NCBI GenBank assembly: GCA_001898225.1
Contig: MKTJ01000004.1
Span: 117,531 to 181,530 of the forward strand
From: Chloroflexi bacterium 54-19
GTDB lineage: Bacteria; Chloroflexota; Chloroflexia; Chloroheliales; Chloroheliaceae
DNA: 64,000 nucleotides
Direction: 5' to 3'
The notes under the pieces were generated by a model that saw nothing but the letters and a program-made list of their open reading frames with translations, was not told the origin of the DNA and ran no database searches. Below, one piece after another: positions 7,569-15,758 of this stretch (its first letter is position 1; each line of letters begins with the position of its first letter). The translations under genes were made by a program, and so were the position numbers.

Positions 7569-8842
7569 GCAACCCTGAACGGATAATGCGACCTTCGGCT
7601 TTCCCGATGATTGAGCCGGAAGAAGCCACCCGTCTGATTTTTGAAAATGTACCCGCCCCAACTTCCGAGGAAGTCGAGCTGGTGCCCCTGCTGGAAGGGG
7701 AGGGCCGGATACTGGCCGAGGATATTTCAGCGGTCGAAGATATGCCGCCTTTCCATACTACCGCCGTGGACGGTTACGCTATCCTGGCCGCCGATGGCGA
7801 ACAGTCTCGCCGCATCCTGGGCGACCAGACCGCCGGGCGTTTGAGTGGCCTGACCGTATCACCCGGAACGGCAGTGCGGATTATGACCGGGGCGCCCCTG
7901 CCGGACGGGGCCGATAGCGTGATTATGGTCGAATTCACTGGGGAACAGGACGGCATTTTGACCGTCCAGAACGCTATCCGGGAAGGTGAAAACGTCCGGC
8001 CCCAGGGCCAGGATTTAACCGCCGGGCAGCATATCCTGGCGGCGGGAACTTTGCTCGGTCCTGCCGAACTGGGCCTCATCGCGACGGTCAACCGCCCCAG
8101 TTTCAAGGCCGTCCGGCGACCTCGCATCGCCATTGTTTCGACCGGTGACGAGATTGTCGAGCCGGGCAACCTGGCCCAACCCGGTCAGATTTACGATAGC
8201 AACCGTTTCAGCCTGGTTTCGGCGGTGCGACGGGCTTATGCCGAGCCGGTTTCGCTGGGAATTGCGCCTGACACCAAGGAGGAATTGCGCGACCTCATCC
8301 ATACGGCCCTGGCGAATTACGATGGCCTGATTACGAGTGGCGGGGTTTCGGTGGGCAAGCTGGATTTGGTCAAAGAGCTGCTTGAGGAAATCGGCACGAT
8401 TCATTTTGGCCGGGTAAATCTCAAACCCGGCAAGCCACTCACCTTCGTGACGGTCGAGCAGGACGGTAAACGCAAGCCGGTCTTTGGTCTGCCGGGGTTC
8501 CCGGTTTCGAGCCTGGTGTCGTTCGAGCTTTTCGTCCGGCCCGCAATTTTAAAGATGGGTGGCCGCACCCGGTTACAGCGCCAGGTGGTGCAGGCTCAAC
8601 TCGAACACGACATTTCACATTCGCCCGACCGCAACGAGTTCACCCGCGCCATCGTGACGGAGCATTACGACCCCGCATCCGGTGGCTACCGCTATACGGC
8701 CCGCACGACCGGGGCGCAGAATAGCAGCCGTCTGCTTTCGATGCTGGGCGCGAACGCTTTATTGCGGCTGGCTCCTGGCCCGAATCTTCTCAAAGCCGGG
8801 GAAATTGTCCCGGCGCTGCTGGTGGACCGAACCGAAGTTTAA
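7565..8842 (+). CDS. moeA: Molybdopterin molybdenumtransferase
   Basis: This 425-residue enzyme inserts molybdate into adenylylated molybdopterin, the last step of molybdenum cofactor synthesis. Family motifs seen: the N-terminal swivelling domain with TTAVDGYAI, the MoCF-binding core IVSTGDEIVEPG, the GGVSVGKLDLVKE loop, and GLPGFPVSSLVSFE, followed by a C-terminal beta-barrel domain from about residue 345. Length is normal (400-420). The four-base overlap with nfo indicates coupling. No other moa/mob/moe gene is in the window. Confidence 0.95.
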   Translation: MSNPERIMRPSAFPMIEPEEATRLIFENVPAPTSEEVELVPLLEGEGRILAEDISAVEDMPPFHTTAVDGYAILAADGEQSRRILGDQTAGRLSGLTVSPGTAVRIMTGAPLPDGADSVIMVEFTGEQDGILTVQNAIREGENVRPQGQDLTAGQHILAAGTLLGPAELGLIATVNRPSFKAVRRPRIAIVSTGDEIVEPGNLAQPGQIYDSNRFSLVSAVRRAYAEPVSLGIAPDTKEELRDLIHTALANYDGLITSGGVSVGKLDLVKELLEEIGTIHFGRVNLKPGKPLTFVTVEQDGKRKPVFGLPGFPVSSLVSFELFVRPAILKMGGRTRLQRQVVQAQLEHDISHSPDRNEFTRAIVTEHYDPASGGYRYTARTTGAQNSSRLLSMLGANALLRLAPGPNLLKAGEIVPALLVDRTEV

Positions 8843-8882
8843 TCTACCAGATGGTTATAAAGTTGTAGTCGCAAGGTTTTAG

Positions 8883-9683
8883 ATGCCGTTGTTCCACGAA
8901 ATACCGCTTCACCCGGCCCTCAAACCTTATATTGTGCGGCTGACCATTGCCGACCCGGCAGAAGAAAATGACGCTGCTGCGCCCTATAAGGTTTTGCCCG
9001 GCCCTAACCCGGTGTTGGGTTTTCAATACCGGGGCCGCCTGGCTACGGTGCGGGAGAACGGGGATGCGCTGCTAGAGCGGAGTGGCGTTACCGGGCTACA
9101 GACTTCCTCCAGGGTTTTCCGGCCCGACCCGGCTACCCGCACCATCCTTGTCACCTTCCGGCCTTTCGGGTTGGTTCCACTGGCCGGTCCGCTACTCGAC
9201 CAACTCGCCAATCAAAGTGTTGGCCTTGATTCGTTTATACCAACGTTGGTTTCGCGTCTCCTGGAAGAAAGGTTAGGCGAAACCGACGATATTTCGCGCC
9301 TGGGGACCACGGTCCAGGGTTTTCTGCTCAAATTACTGCTGGAATCGAAGTGGCAACCTCTCCAGGCGGTAATCCGGGCTACCGAACTTATCAATAAATC
9401 CCACGGCCAGGCCCGGATTGAAACCATCGCCCAGGAGATAGGTTGGAGCCGCCGCCAGCTTGAACGGACCTTTCAATCTCATATTGGCTTGAACCCCAAG
9501 TCTTTTGCCTCATTAACGCGGTTCGATTGGGCCGCAAAACATCTCCTCGCTTCCTCCTCGCTGGTTGAGTTGGCCGGAAAGGCCGGTTACGCCGACCAGG
9601 CTCACATGGCCCGCCATTTCTTCCTTTACGCCGGGGCTACACCTGGGCAGTTCAAAGAAAATTTAGCTTTGCCCTCACTATAG
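8883..9683 (+). CDS. AraC-family transcriptional regulator
   Basis: This 266-residue DNA-binding protein has an N-terminal sensing domain (about 1-150) resembling the DUF6597 type common in Chloroflexi and Bacteroidetes regulators, and a C-terminal pair of helix-turn-helix motifs. The first HTH spans RIETIAQEIGWSRRQLERTF; the second covers VELAGKAGYADQAHMARHFF with the AraC signature ending in GATPGQF. It begins 40 bases after moeA. AAGGT lies six bases before the ATG. The DUF1398 gene starts about 110 bases downstream and could be its target. Ligand unknown. Confidence 0.85.
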   Translation: MPLFHEIPLHPALKPYIVRLTIADPAEENDAAAPYKVLPGPNPVLGFQYRGRLATVRENGDALLERSGVTGLQTSSRVFRPDPATRTILVTFRPFGLVPLAGPLLDQLANQSVGLDSFIPTLVSRLLEERLGETDDISRLGTTVQGFLLKLLLESKWQPLQAVIRATELINKSHGQARIETIAQEIGWSRRQLERTFQSHIGLNPKSFASLTRFDWAAKHLLASSSLVELAGKAGYADQAHMARHFFLYAGATPGQFKENLALPSL

Positions 9684-9734
9684 ATGTCGCATTTCTTCAA
9701 TAACTCTTTAAGGCCCAGGATTTATGATGGTGCT

Positions 9735-9752
9735 ACAGGGCGAACGCCCTGT
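9735..9752. repeat. REP-like palindrome
   Basis: ACAGGGCGAACGCCCTGT is a perfect 8-bp inverted repeat around AA, between the AraC and DUF1398 genes. GGGCGAACGCCC palindromes of this kind are commonly dispersed intergenic repeats. It could also be the operator of the downstream gene or a weak terminator; no T-run follows. Confidence 0.5.
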
Positions 9753-9795
9753 TAAACCGAAAAATTCTTGAGAAAACCCTTGAAAGGAAGAAGAA

Positions 9796-10206
9796 ATGAA
9801 CATCACTAATAATGCTTTTGAAGCTGTCCTAACCGAAGTGCGTTCGCAGAGCAAAGATTACCCTCATTACGCCGATAACTTGAAGAAGACCGGGGTCAAG
9901 TGGTACGGAGTTAAAATTGCCACCCACGAAATTACCTATTACGGCGAAGGGGATGTGGTAATTTACGTCGAGAAAGGATCTACCAGCGGGATGGATGCCG
10001 CCCAACCTGGCAAACCTTTTAACCAGGAAAAGATTCAGGCGGCTTTGATAGCCAACCAGCAAGGCCGGACGGACTTCCAGCAATTTCTGGTCGATACGCT
10101 TGAGGCCGGGGTTACACACTATACAGCCGATTTATCCAGCCTCGAAATCGACTACCGTGGCGCTAATGGCGAAAGCTATATCGAGTCAATCCCGGCGGTA
10201 GCCTGA
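9796..10206 (+). CDS. DUF1398 family protein
   Basis: This 136-residue cytosolic protein has no signal or membrane segment. It resembles the DUF1398 family (E. coli YbcV-like, once labelled phage envelope protein): short helical N-terminus with S-K-D-Y-P-H-Y, then VKWYGVKIATHEITYYGEG, and a C-terminal helical half ending in GVTHYTADLSSLEIDYRG. GAAAGGAAGAAG gives a strong ribosome site just before the ATG. Molecular function is not known for the family. It lies between an AraC regulator and the convergent murI gene, with no sign of a phage nearby. Confidence 0.65.
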   Translation: MNITNNAFEAVLTEVRSQSKDYPHYADNLKKTGVKWYGVKIATHEITYYGEGDVVIYVEKGSTSGMDAAQPGKPFNQEKIQAALIANQQGRTDFQQFLVDTLEAGVTHYTADLSSLEIDYRGANGESYIESIPAVA

Positions 10207-10220
10207 GTATAAAGCCACCA

Positions 10221-11078
10221 TTACTCGGCCCGGCTAAAACTCCGCTCGGCGGCGACATAGGTCAGGTCGAGAGTGGCCGGGTCGGGGATTTTCAGGAGTT
10301 TGGCGATAACCTCACGGGAAAGTTCGGGGTCACCGCTGGTAAAGCAGGTCAGGTGGCCCTGTCTGGCCTGAAGATTGAGCAAATCGCCAGCCTGTAGTAC
10401 CCGGACGGTCTGGCGGGCCACCGCTTCGCCGCTGTCAATCAGGTGCATGCGGCCCTGCACGATTTTCTCAAGGGCCGGGCGCAAAAAGGGGAAGTGGGTG
10501 CAACCCAGCACCAGGGCATCGGCCCCCTGTTCCAGCATCGGCTCTACCGCTTCCTTGAGAATTGCGGCGGTAGCGGGCGAGTCGGCCTGCCCCGCTTCGA
10601 CCGCTTCCACCAGGCCGGGAGGCGCGGCAATCCGCACGTTCACATCCGAGGCGAACCGGTCAATAACGTCCAGCAGCACCGGGGCCTTACCGGTCGCCTC
10701 AGTCGCCAGGACGCCGATAGTGCCGGTGGATGTCATCAGAGCGGCGGGTTTGACCGCCGGGACCATTCCCACGATGGGCAGGCCGGGCCATTTCTGGCGC
10801 AGATAGGCTACCGCCGCCGTGCTGGCCGTGTTACAGGCGATTACGAGGGCCTTGGCCCCTCGCTCCAACAGGAAAATCGCCGCGCTCTCGGCCAGGTCGC
10901 GTATCTCTGAGGGCGGGCGCACCCCGTATGGGCAGTTCCCGCTGTCGGCAAAATACAAAATATCCTCATGGGGTAATTGCCGCCGGATTTCCTCAAGTAT
11001 CGAAAGCCCGCCTACTCCGCTATCCAGTATCCCAACCGGTTTGTCCTTAAGCACTTCGGGTGTTTCCAGTTTGTTCAT
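10221..11078 (-). CDS. murI: Glutamate racemase
   Basis: This 285-residue cytoplasmic enzyme converts L- to D-glutamate for peptidoglycan. The substrate-binding start GILDSGVGGLSI is present, and the two catalytic cysteines sit in VIACNTAST (about residue 83) and VLGCTHFPFL (about residue 195). Length fits the family (260-285). It is transcribed away from the DNA methyltransferase gene; the roughly 200-base AT-rich space between them should hold both promoters. Confidence 0.96.
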   Translation of the reverse strand: MNKLETPEVLKDKPVGILDSGVGGLSILEEIRRQLPHEDILYFADSGNCPYGVRPPSEIRDLAESAAIFLLERGAKALVIACNTASTAAVAYLRQKWPGLPIVGMVPAVKPAALMTSTGTIGVLATEATGKAPVLLDVIDRFASDVNVRIAAPPGLVEAVEAGQADSPATAAILKEAVEPMLEQGADALVLGCTHFPFLRPALEKIVQGRMHLIDSGEAVARQTVRVLQAGDLLNLQARQGHLTCFTSGDPELSREVIAKLLKIPDPATLDLTYVAAERSFSRAE

Positions 11079-11280
11079 TCTTTCTTACCTTAAAGTTAAA
11101 CCCGCCAAAAGCTCCCAAATAAAACTTGTGTCCTTCTAATTTGATAGCTTTTCTGATTATAGCATGACCAATTTTGGTCAGGTCCCAAAATTCATGAAAA
11201 AATCATGAAAAAAAGTCTTTACATAAGATTCAATCGTTTGTAAAATAGGTTCATCACTCACTCATGGAAGGAGAATCTAT

Positions 11281-12411
11281 TTGACCGCCAAACTGGTCTT
11301 AAATTCCGGTGGCGCGCTGAAATTGCCCCATGCCGCCACCAAACAGAAAGTCAGGGTTAACCCCCGGAAGTTGCTCGCTTCACTTGAATCTTTAAAAAAC
11401 GTGGAAGCCGTCCAGCATTTACGCGAGAATATCCTCGATTTGCGCGGGGAATTGCTCGACTCCCACAGCAATCTATTAGCTTTTACCGGCGAAATTGAAC
11501 CGGCGGAAGAACTCAGCCTCGATTACCTTTTGGAAGAACTCGAACAGATAGCCGGGGCCTTCACCCTCGAACGGTCCCGGTATTATCTCAACCGGCTCAT
11601 CAAAGGGCTAACCACGGTTAAGACCGGCTCTATCAACGACATCAACCTCAATCGCTGGAAAGAATACCGCGACATCAACACCGATAGCCTCTGGATACTG
11701 GACCGGCGCGACAATAGCGGGGTCCACTCCGCCCAGTACTGGGGTAACTTCGTCCCGCAGATTCCCTCTCAACTTATGAAGCGTTATACCAAACAGGGTG
11801 ATTGGGTGCTGGATACCTTCTCCGGCATGGGCACGACCCTTATCGAAAGCCAGCGGATGGGCCGGAACGGGGTCGGCATCGAGTTGCAGGCCCATATCGC
11901 CGAGCAGTCCGGCCAGCTTTTAGAGGCCGAGCCAAACCTTTATGGGGTCTATAACCGGGTCGTGGTCGGGGATAGCACCCGGATTGACTACCGCCAGGTC
12001 TTGAAAGAGGCAGGCGCGAAATCGGCCCAACTCGTCATAATGCATCCACCTTACTTCGATATTATCAAGTTCAGCGAGGATGCTGCCGACCTCTCCAACG
12101 CTCCGACCGTCGAAGATTTCCTGGAAATGATGGGGCAGGTGGTAGAGCGGGCCGGGGCGGTGCTTGACCGGGGGCGTTACCTGGCGGTGGTAATCGGCGA
12201 TAAATTTACTAAAGGGGAATGGGTGCCGCTGGGCTTTATGACCATGAACGAGGTCCAGAAAAGAGGTTTTCAACTCAAGAGTATTATCGTAAAAAATTTC
12301 GAGCATACCGCCGCGAAACGCAACCAGCAAGAACTCTGGAAATATCGAGCTTTACTCGGTGGGTTTTACATTTTCAAACACGAATATATTTTTCTGTTCA
12401 AAAAGAGCTAG
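11281..12411 (+). CDS. Solitary DNA methyltransferase (N4-cytosine/N6-adenine type)
   Basis: This 376-residue protein is predicted to methylate an exocyclic amine in DNA. It starts at TTG, supported by GGAAGGAG seven bases upstream. Residues 1-115 are helical with coiled-coil character and could give target recognition or dimerisation. The catalytic part follows: motif X-like WGNFVPQIPSQL (154-165), SAM motif I LDTFSGMGTT (177-186), GVGIEL (198-202) and catalytic motif IV MHPPYFD (254-260, xPPY type), closing with HEYIFLFKK. Motif I precedes motif IV. No restriction endonuclease or specificity subunit lies nearby, so it is an orphan enzyme, perhaps for gene regulation or mismatch strand marking. 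Confidence 0.8.
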   Translation: MTAKLVLNSGGALKLPHAATKQKVRVNPRKLLASLESLKNVEAVQHLRENILDLRGELLDSHSNLLAFTGEIEPAEELSLDYLLEELEQIAGAFTLERSRYYLNRLIKGLTTVKTGSINDINLNRWKEYRDINTDSLWILDRRDNSGVHSAQYWGNFVPQIPSQLMKRYTKQGDWVLDTFSGMGTTLIESQRMGRNGVGIELQAHIAEQSGQLLEAEPNLYGVYNRVVVGDSTRIDYRQVLKEAGAKSAQLVIMHPPYFDIIKFSEDAADLSNAPTVEDFLEMMGQVVERAGAVLDRGRYLAVVIGDKFTKGEWVPLGFMTMNEVQKRGFQLKSIIVKNFEHTAAKRNQQELWKYRALLGGFYIFKHEYIFLFKKS

Positions 12412-12423
12412 CGGAAAAAAATC

Positions 12424-12807
12424 TTAAACCGCCAATGCCCCAATCGTCTCCGAAAGGACATCAAGGTCGAAGGGTTTTTCTAATACCTGGGGGGCAATCA
12501 GGCCGTCTCTAGTTAGCATGTCGTGGAGCGTGTTAAGGGAGGGGCGGCTGGCGCTGCAAACCAGCAATTTTACCTGGGCCAGTTCGGGACTTGCCTGGAT
12601 GCTTTTAATCACCTCGAAACTGTTTAAGCCCGGAATATGAATATCCAGGATAAGTATATCCGGGTTAACTGCGCCGATTTTGGCTAATATCTGCGAGAGA
12701 TGTTTGCTTATGGGTACCGGAAAGACCGTATAACCTTCTTCTTCCAGCACGGTCTGGTACAACTCAATTAAAGCCTGGTCATCATCAAGTACCGCGACGG
12801 TTTTCAA
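12424..12807 (-). CDS. Single-domain response regulator (receiver only)
   Basis: The protein is 127 residues when started at the TTG that follows GGAGCGGG by about six bases; a longer frame upstream adds 36 residues that do not fit a receiver fold. It is a complete CheY-like receiver: acidic cluster LDDDQ (8-10), phospho-acceptor Asp55 in DILILDIHIPG and conserved Lys111 in LEKPF. There is no output domain, so it should act by protein contact or in a phosphorelay. It is convergent with the DNA methyltransferase and divergent from a winged-helix regulator with a defective receiver. No kinase is adjacent. Confidence 0.82.
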   Translation of the reverse strand: MKTVAVLDDDQALIELYQTVLEEEGYTVFPVPISKHLSQILAKIGAVNPDILILDIHIPGLNSFEVIKSIQASPELAQVKLLVCSASRPSLNTLHDMLTRDGLIAPQVLEKPFDLDVLSETIGALAV

Positions 12808-13157
12808 TAAACCCGCTCCTATACACGCATTTTCAAATCCAAATAAACACACAAAAGCCATGAAGCTGTGAAATAATAATATCTGGTCTTGAATAATTAC
12901 ACAAGGGTTAGACACGCAGGAAGTGTGTCAATATTGTCATATTACTTATATGTAATCTCTGAAAATTGTGCTTTTTAGGATTTGGCACAAAGTATGCTTT
13001 TATGTTGGCTGTCCGGGCTGGACATGGGTACAAAGTTGGTGGGTAGCGCCGAATCTCAGGAGTTCGGGTCGCTATTAAAGGTTACATTTTTCTTATTCAA
13101 TATTACGTTGTGTTAACACTATCCAAAGCTTTGCACAGTTTCAGAAGGAGATTTCGT
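12808..13157. other. Divergent regulatory region between two receiver genes
   Basis: About 350 bases without a credible gene separate the receiver-only gene from the winged-helix regulator. The region contains a sigma-54-like element (12983-12998). The start of the regulator was placed at the ATG behind AGAAGGAG, so the in-frame stretch from 13110 is treated as leader. Confidence 0.5.
12983..12998 (+). promoter_or_regulatory. Candidate sigma-54-type (-24/-12) promoter
   Basis: TGGCACAAAGTATGCT matches the sigma-54 consensus (TGGCACG-N4-TTGCA/T) at the key GG and GC pairs with correct spacing; it differs at the first T of TTGC. It lies about 160 bases before the winged-helix regulator. A chance match is possible, and no sigma-54 or enhancer-binding protein is in the window. 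Confidence 0.3.
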
Positions 13158-13931
13158 ATGGTTCCAACCGATGCTTTTAATTCATTTAGCCTGGAAGGTG
13201 TAGAAAAGGTGGAGGTCCTGGTAGTTGAGCAGGACGAGGATTATATCAGTATCCTGAAAGCCTTGTTGAGTGGAGAAAACTTTAATTTTGACGTTACCTT
13301 CTCGCCCGAAGAAGCCCTGGAAAAGCTGGAAAGCCGGGATTTTGACCTGATAATTTTAAATGCGAACCTGAATGAGATGGCAAACGGCGAAAACCTGCTT
13401 TCGCAAATCCGGGTCCGTACGATTTCGCCGGTTATAACCCTGGTGGATGAAAATGAGGCCGAAGCTGCGGGGTTGGTTCTACTTGAAAAAGGGGCTGACT
13501 ACGACCTGGCGAAACCTTTCACTCCCCAGCGCCTGAAGGCGGCTGTAACCGCCGCCCTGCGCCGCAATGAGGTCTGTAACATTGACCCTGAACCGAGTGG
13601 GGAACCGGTATTGCCTGAAACAATCAAGACCGGTGGCCTGGAATTGAGCCTGGGACGGTTGGAAGCGAATGTAAACAATAAGAAAATAAACCTGAGTGCC
13701 CGCGAATTCTCGCTATTGCAGTTTCTTATGACCAATCCGAACCGAATTTTTGCCCGCGAAGAATTAGCCGCCAGGGCCTGGGGCTGGTCGCAGGATGGCG
13801 AAATCAGGGCGATCGATAGTACTATCAAGCGGTTGCGCAGCAAGATTGAGGATGATACCCGCCATCCCCGTTTTATCCAGACTGAGCGTAACGAAGGTTA
13901 TCGCTTCAACTCGATTGAGGGGACCAATTAA
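13158..13931 (+). CDS. OmpR-type winged-helix regulator with a degenerate receiver
   Basis: This is 257 residues from the ATG behind AGAAGGAG. Residues 18-135 have the receiver fold, but the phospho-acceptor position is Asn68 (DLIILNANLN, where active proteins have LLDLMLP) and the acidic pair is Glu24-Gln25. Lys119 (LAKPF) is retained. Residues 155-255 are a trans_reg_C winged helix: LSAREFSLLQFLMTNPNRIFAREEL and the recognition helix in IDSTIKRLRSKIEDD. DNA binding should therefore work without classical phosphorylation. It is divergent from a receiver-only gene that could act as its partner. A strong terminator follows. Confidence 0.88.
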   Translation: MVPTDAFNSFSLEGVEKVEVLVVEQDEDYISILKALLSGENFNFDVTFSPEEALEKLESRDFDLIILNANLNEMANGENLLSQIRVRTISPVITLVDENEAEAAGLVLLEKGADYDLAKPFTPQRLKAAVTAALRRNEVCNIDPEPSGEPVLPETIKTGGLELSLGRLEANVNNKKINLSAREFSLLQFLMTNPNRIFAREELAARAWGWSQDGEIRAIDSTIKRLRSKIEDDTRHPRFIQTERNEGYRFNSIEGTN

Positions 13932-14015
13932 AAAGGGTCCGGTAACTTCAAAAGTACCAGACCCGGTTAAGCCTTCCGGTATAAATTTCGCCGGAAGCGC
14001 CTACCAGAAACATTT

Positions 14016-14039
14016 GCGCTCTGAATGGAGCGCTTTTTT
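14016..14039 (+). terminator. Intrinsic terminator of the winged-helix regulator
   Basis: The stem GCGCTC/GAGCGC (14016-14021 with 14028-14033) has a six-base loop and a run of six T. Two further imperfect hairpins lie before it (13935-13964 and 13973-13997). The T-run ends where the stop codon of the convergent amidase gene begins. Confidence 0.8.
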
Positions 14040-15084
14040 AATTTATCGAGCCGCTATAAATCCAGCCGCCCCCGTCCGCCGCGTCAATCAAATACCAGCG
14101 GGTGCCGGTGCCGTTGTTGCTCCCCTTGTCGGTGTAGGCGCTCAGCCGCAAGGCAGTTCCCTGGTTCAGATTGCGCAAAACCTGGGCCTCGCCGGTTGGT
14201 TTGTCCCGGATAATGGTGCCATTATTTTTCACAGTGCCGTGCCCCAGGTAAGGCACGACCCCGGCGACACCTTGCGAGAGGGTGCTGCCGATATGGATGG
14301 TTGTCGCCGTGACGGTGGCGCTGGGAGGACTGGGCGCGGGCGCGGTTGGAGTGCCTTTCGGGGTAAGGAAATCAATCAGTTTATTAAAACCCGCTCCAAT
14401 CAGGTCGCCAGGCGATTGGGTAGGCTGCGCGGCAACCGGGACGCTAACAGCGGGTGGGCTGGCAGGAGCGTGTGTCTGGGGCTGAGGTTGGCTTATCGCC
14501 GCCCGCACCGCTGTCAGCATTGTTACCCCGTCCTGGCGGTCACCTTCCAGGCTTTTGTGCGAAACAACCTGGTCGGCGGTCAGGTTATAGCGGCGGGCTA
14601 TATCGGTTGCCAGGGCCAGCAGCGCGGCAGCCTGCTTCGGGCCAGGGTTTTCATCCACGCTGCCCCAGCGTTCGATGCCGATGCTTATCCAGTTGATGAT
14701 ACCGACCCCGTTGACGTTCCCCTGGTAAAAGGTGCCGTCGGGGGCGTGCCAGGACGACGGCCAGTTAGCGGAACCCCCGGCGTGATAAGCTACCCAATTC
14801 TCCTGGCAGAGGCGTAAAATCGGGGCACCCAGTGCCTCCGGCCCAATCAGGTAGTGGGCCGAAACGCCACCGTCGCCCTGGAGCCAGCGCAGGGTGGTAA
14901 CCAGGCGGTTCTGGTACCCGGTAGTATCCACGCCCAGGTTGTTATTGTCAGGGTACTGGGTCGAGCCGACCGTATCGTGCAGCACCAACAATTTAACCGC
15001 GAAGTTGCCCCGGTTCGATTCGTATACACTGGAAGAAGTTTTACTGCTGAGATCAATGATTGCGGGGGGTATGGATTGGCTCAC
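14038..15084 (-). CDS. PGRP-type N-acetylmuramoyl-L-alanine amidase with C-terminal SH3-like domain
   Basis: This 348-residue protein is predicted to cleave the sugar-peptide bond of peptidoglycan. Residues 25-195 are an Amidase_2/PGRP fold: LVLHDTVGS (zinc His36), AHYLIG, WVAYHAGGSANW (His101), GIERWG and VVSHKSLEGDRQDG (zinc His176, acidic ligand at 182 or 185). Residues 196-270 are a Pro/Ala/Thr linker and 280-348 an SH3-like domain (GTIIRDKPTGEAQVL to WIYSGS) that may bind wall. No signal peptide or membrane helix is present at the N-terminus (MSQSIPPAII), unusual for a wall hydrolase unless it leaves by lysis, a special route, or acts on recycled fragments. Confidence 0.85.
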   Translation of the reverse strand: MSQSIPPAIIDLSSKTSSSVYESNRGNFAVKLLVLHDTVGSTQYPDNNNLGVDTTGYQNRLVTTLRWLQGDGGVSAHYLIGPEALGAPILRLCQENWVAYHAGGSANWPSSWHAPDGTFYQGNVNGVGIINWISIGIERWGSVDENPGPKQAAALLALATDIARRYNLTADQVVSHKSLEGDRQDGVTMLTAVRAAISQPQPQTHAPASPPAVSVPVAAQPTQSPGDLIGAGFNKLIDFLTPKGTPTAPAPSPPSATVTATTIHIGSTLSQGVAGVVPYLGHGTVKNNGTIIRDKPTGEAQVLRNLNQGTALRLSAYTDKGSNNGTGTRWYLIDAADGGGWIYSGSIN

Positions 15085-15328
15085 CTTGAGGTTCTCCTTG
15101 AAAATAGCTGAAAGCAGATAATCAGAGGGGCCCCATGGGTTTATAATAATCCGTTCCCATCTTTTTGTAAACTACCCCCACCAAACCGGGTTAACAGCCT
15201 CGATTTGGCCTGGCATAAATTCTGCTAATAACGTTGGCAAGAGCCGCTTGAGGCTCCAATGAGGTAGTCTTTAAGGCAGATGGATTTATACGGTTCCAAT
15301 CAGGAAAACTCAGGAAAGGAGCTTTGGT

Positions 15329-15616
15329 ATGAGCGAAGGTTTAGGCGATAAAGTCCACGGTAAAGTTGACGAATTGGGTGGCAAAGCCAAACAGGCTGTT
15401 GGCAGCGCTACCGGCAACGACGAGTTGCGGGCGGAAGGTCACGCCGACGAAGCTAAAGGTAAAACCGAAGGCTTTTTTGGCAAAGTAAAGGACATTGCCG
15501 AAGACGTGGTTGATACCGCCAAAGGCGCGGCTGAGAAAGTCGGTGAGAAGTTCGACGAAGTGACCCATCACGGTCAAAATCCCAAGAACACCGACACAAC
15601 TTCCCAGACCCGCTAA
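15329..15616 (+). CDS. CsbD-like stress protein
   Basis: This 95-residue, very hydrophilic, Lys/Asp/Gly/Ala-rich cytoplasmic protein belongs to the CsbD family. It shows the typical repeats DKVHGKVDELGGKAKQAVG and ELRAEGHADEAKGKTEGFFGK, followed by a helical tail (VKDIAEDVVDTAKGAAEKVGEKF). CsbD proteins are general-stress proteins of unknown mechanism, probably loosely folded. AAAGGAG sits a few bases before the ATG, and a strong terminator follows, so it is a single-gene unit. The C-terminal tail after residue 75 is longer than in the shortest family members. Confidence 0.9.
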   Translation: MSEGLGDKVHGKVDELGGKAKQAVGSATGNDELRAEGHADEAKGKTEGFFGKVKDIAEDVVDTAKGAAEKVGEKFDEVTHHGQNPKNTDTTSQTR

Positions 15617-15634
15617 TACAGGTATAGATTTCGG

Positions 15635-15671
15635 ACAGGGCTTCCAAATTTGGAAGTCCTGTTTTTATTTT
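15635..15671 (+). terminator. Intrinsic terminator of the CsbD gene
   Basis: A 12-bp stem (15635-15646 with 15651-15662, one G-T pair, core GCTTCCA/TGGAAGT) with an AATT loop is followed by a T-rich tract. Confidence 0.85.
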
Positions 15672-15691
15672 CGCTATAAAGCCGGGCGTGT

Positions 15692-15697
15692 TATAAT
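15692..15697 (+). promoter_or_regulatory. -10 element upstream of the GT-C-like gene
   Basis: A perfect TATAAT lies about 60 bases before the next start codon, just past the CsbD terminator. No good -35 box is found 16-18 bases upstream, so activation or an extended context may be needed. Confidence 0.45.
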
Positions 15698-15758
15698 ACT
15701 CTTGCTCAACAATAAATTTCAAGGCTTGTACGACTGAAGACACCTATACCACTACTAC

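Noticed and set aside
6696..7661. 321-codon minus-strand frame opposite nfo
   Set aside because: Antisense to endonuclease IV with all its zinc motifs; no ribosome site.
9796..10206. Phage origin for the DUF1398 gene
   Set aside because: Older labels for the family mention phage envelope, but no phage gene or integration site is near.
13795..14817. 340-codon plus-strand frame across the regulator end and the amidase
   Set aside because: It runs through a strong terminator and is antisense to a clear PGRP-type amidase.
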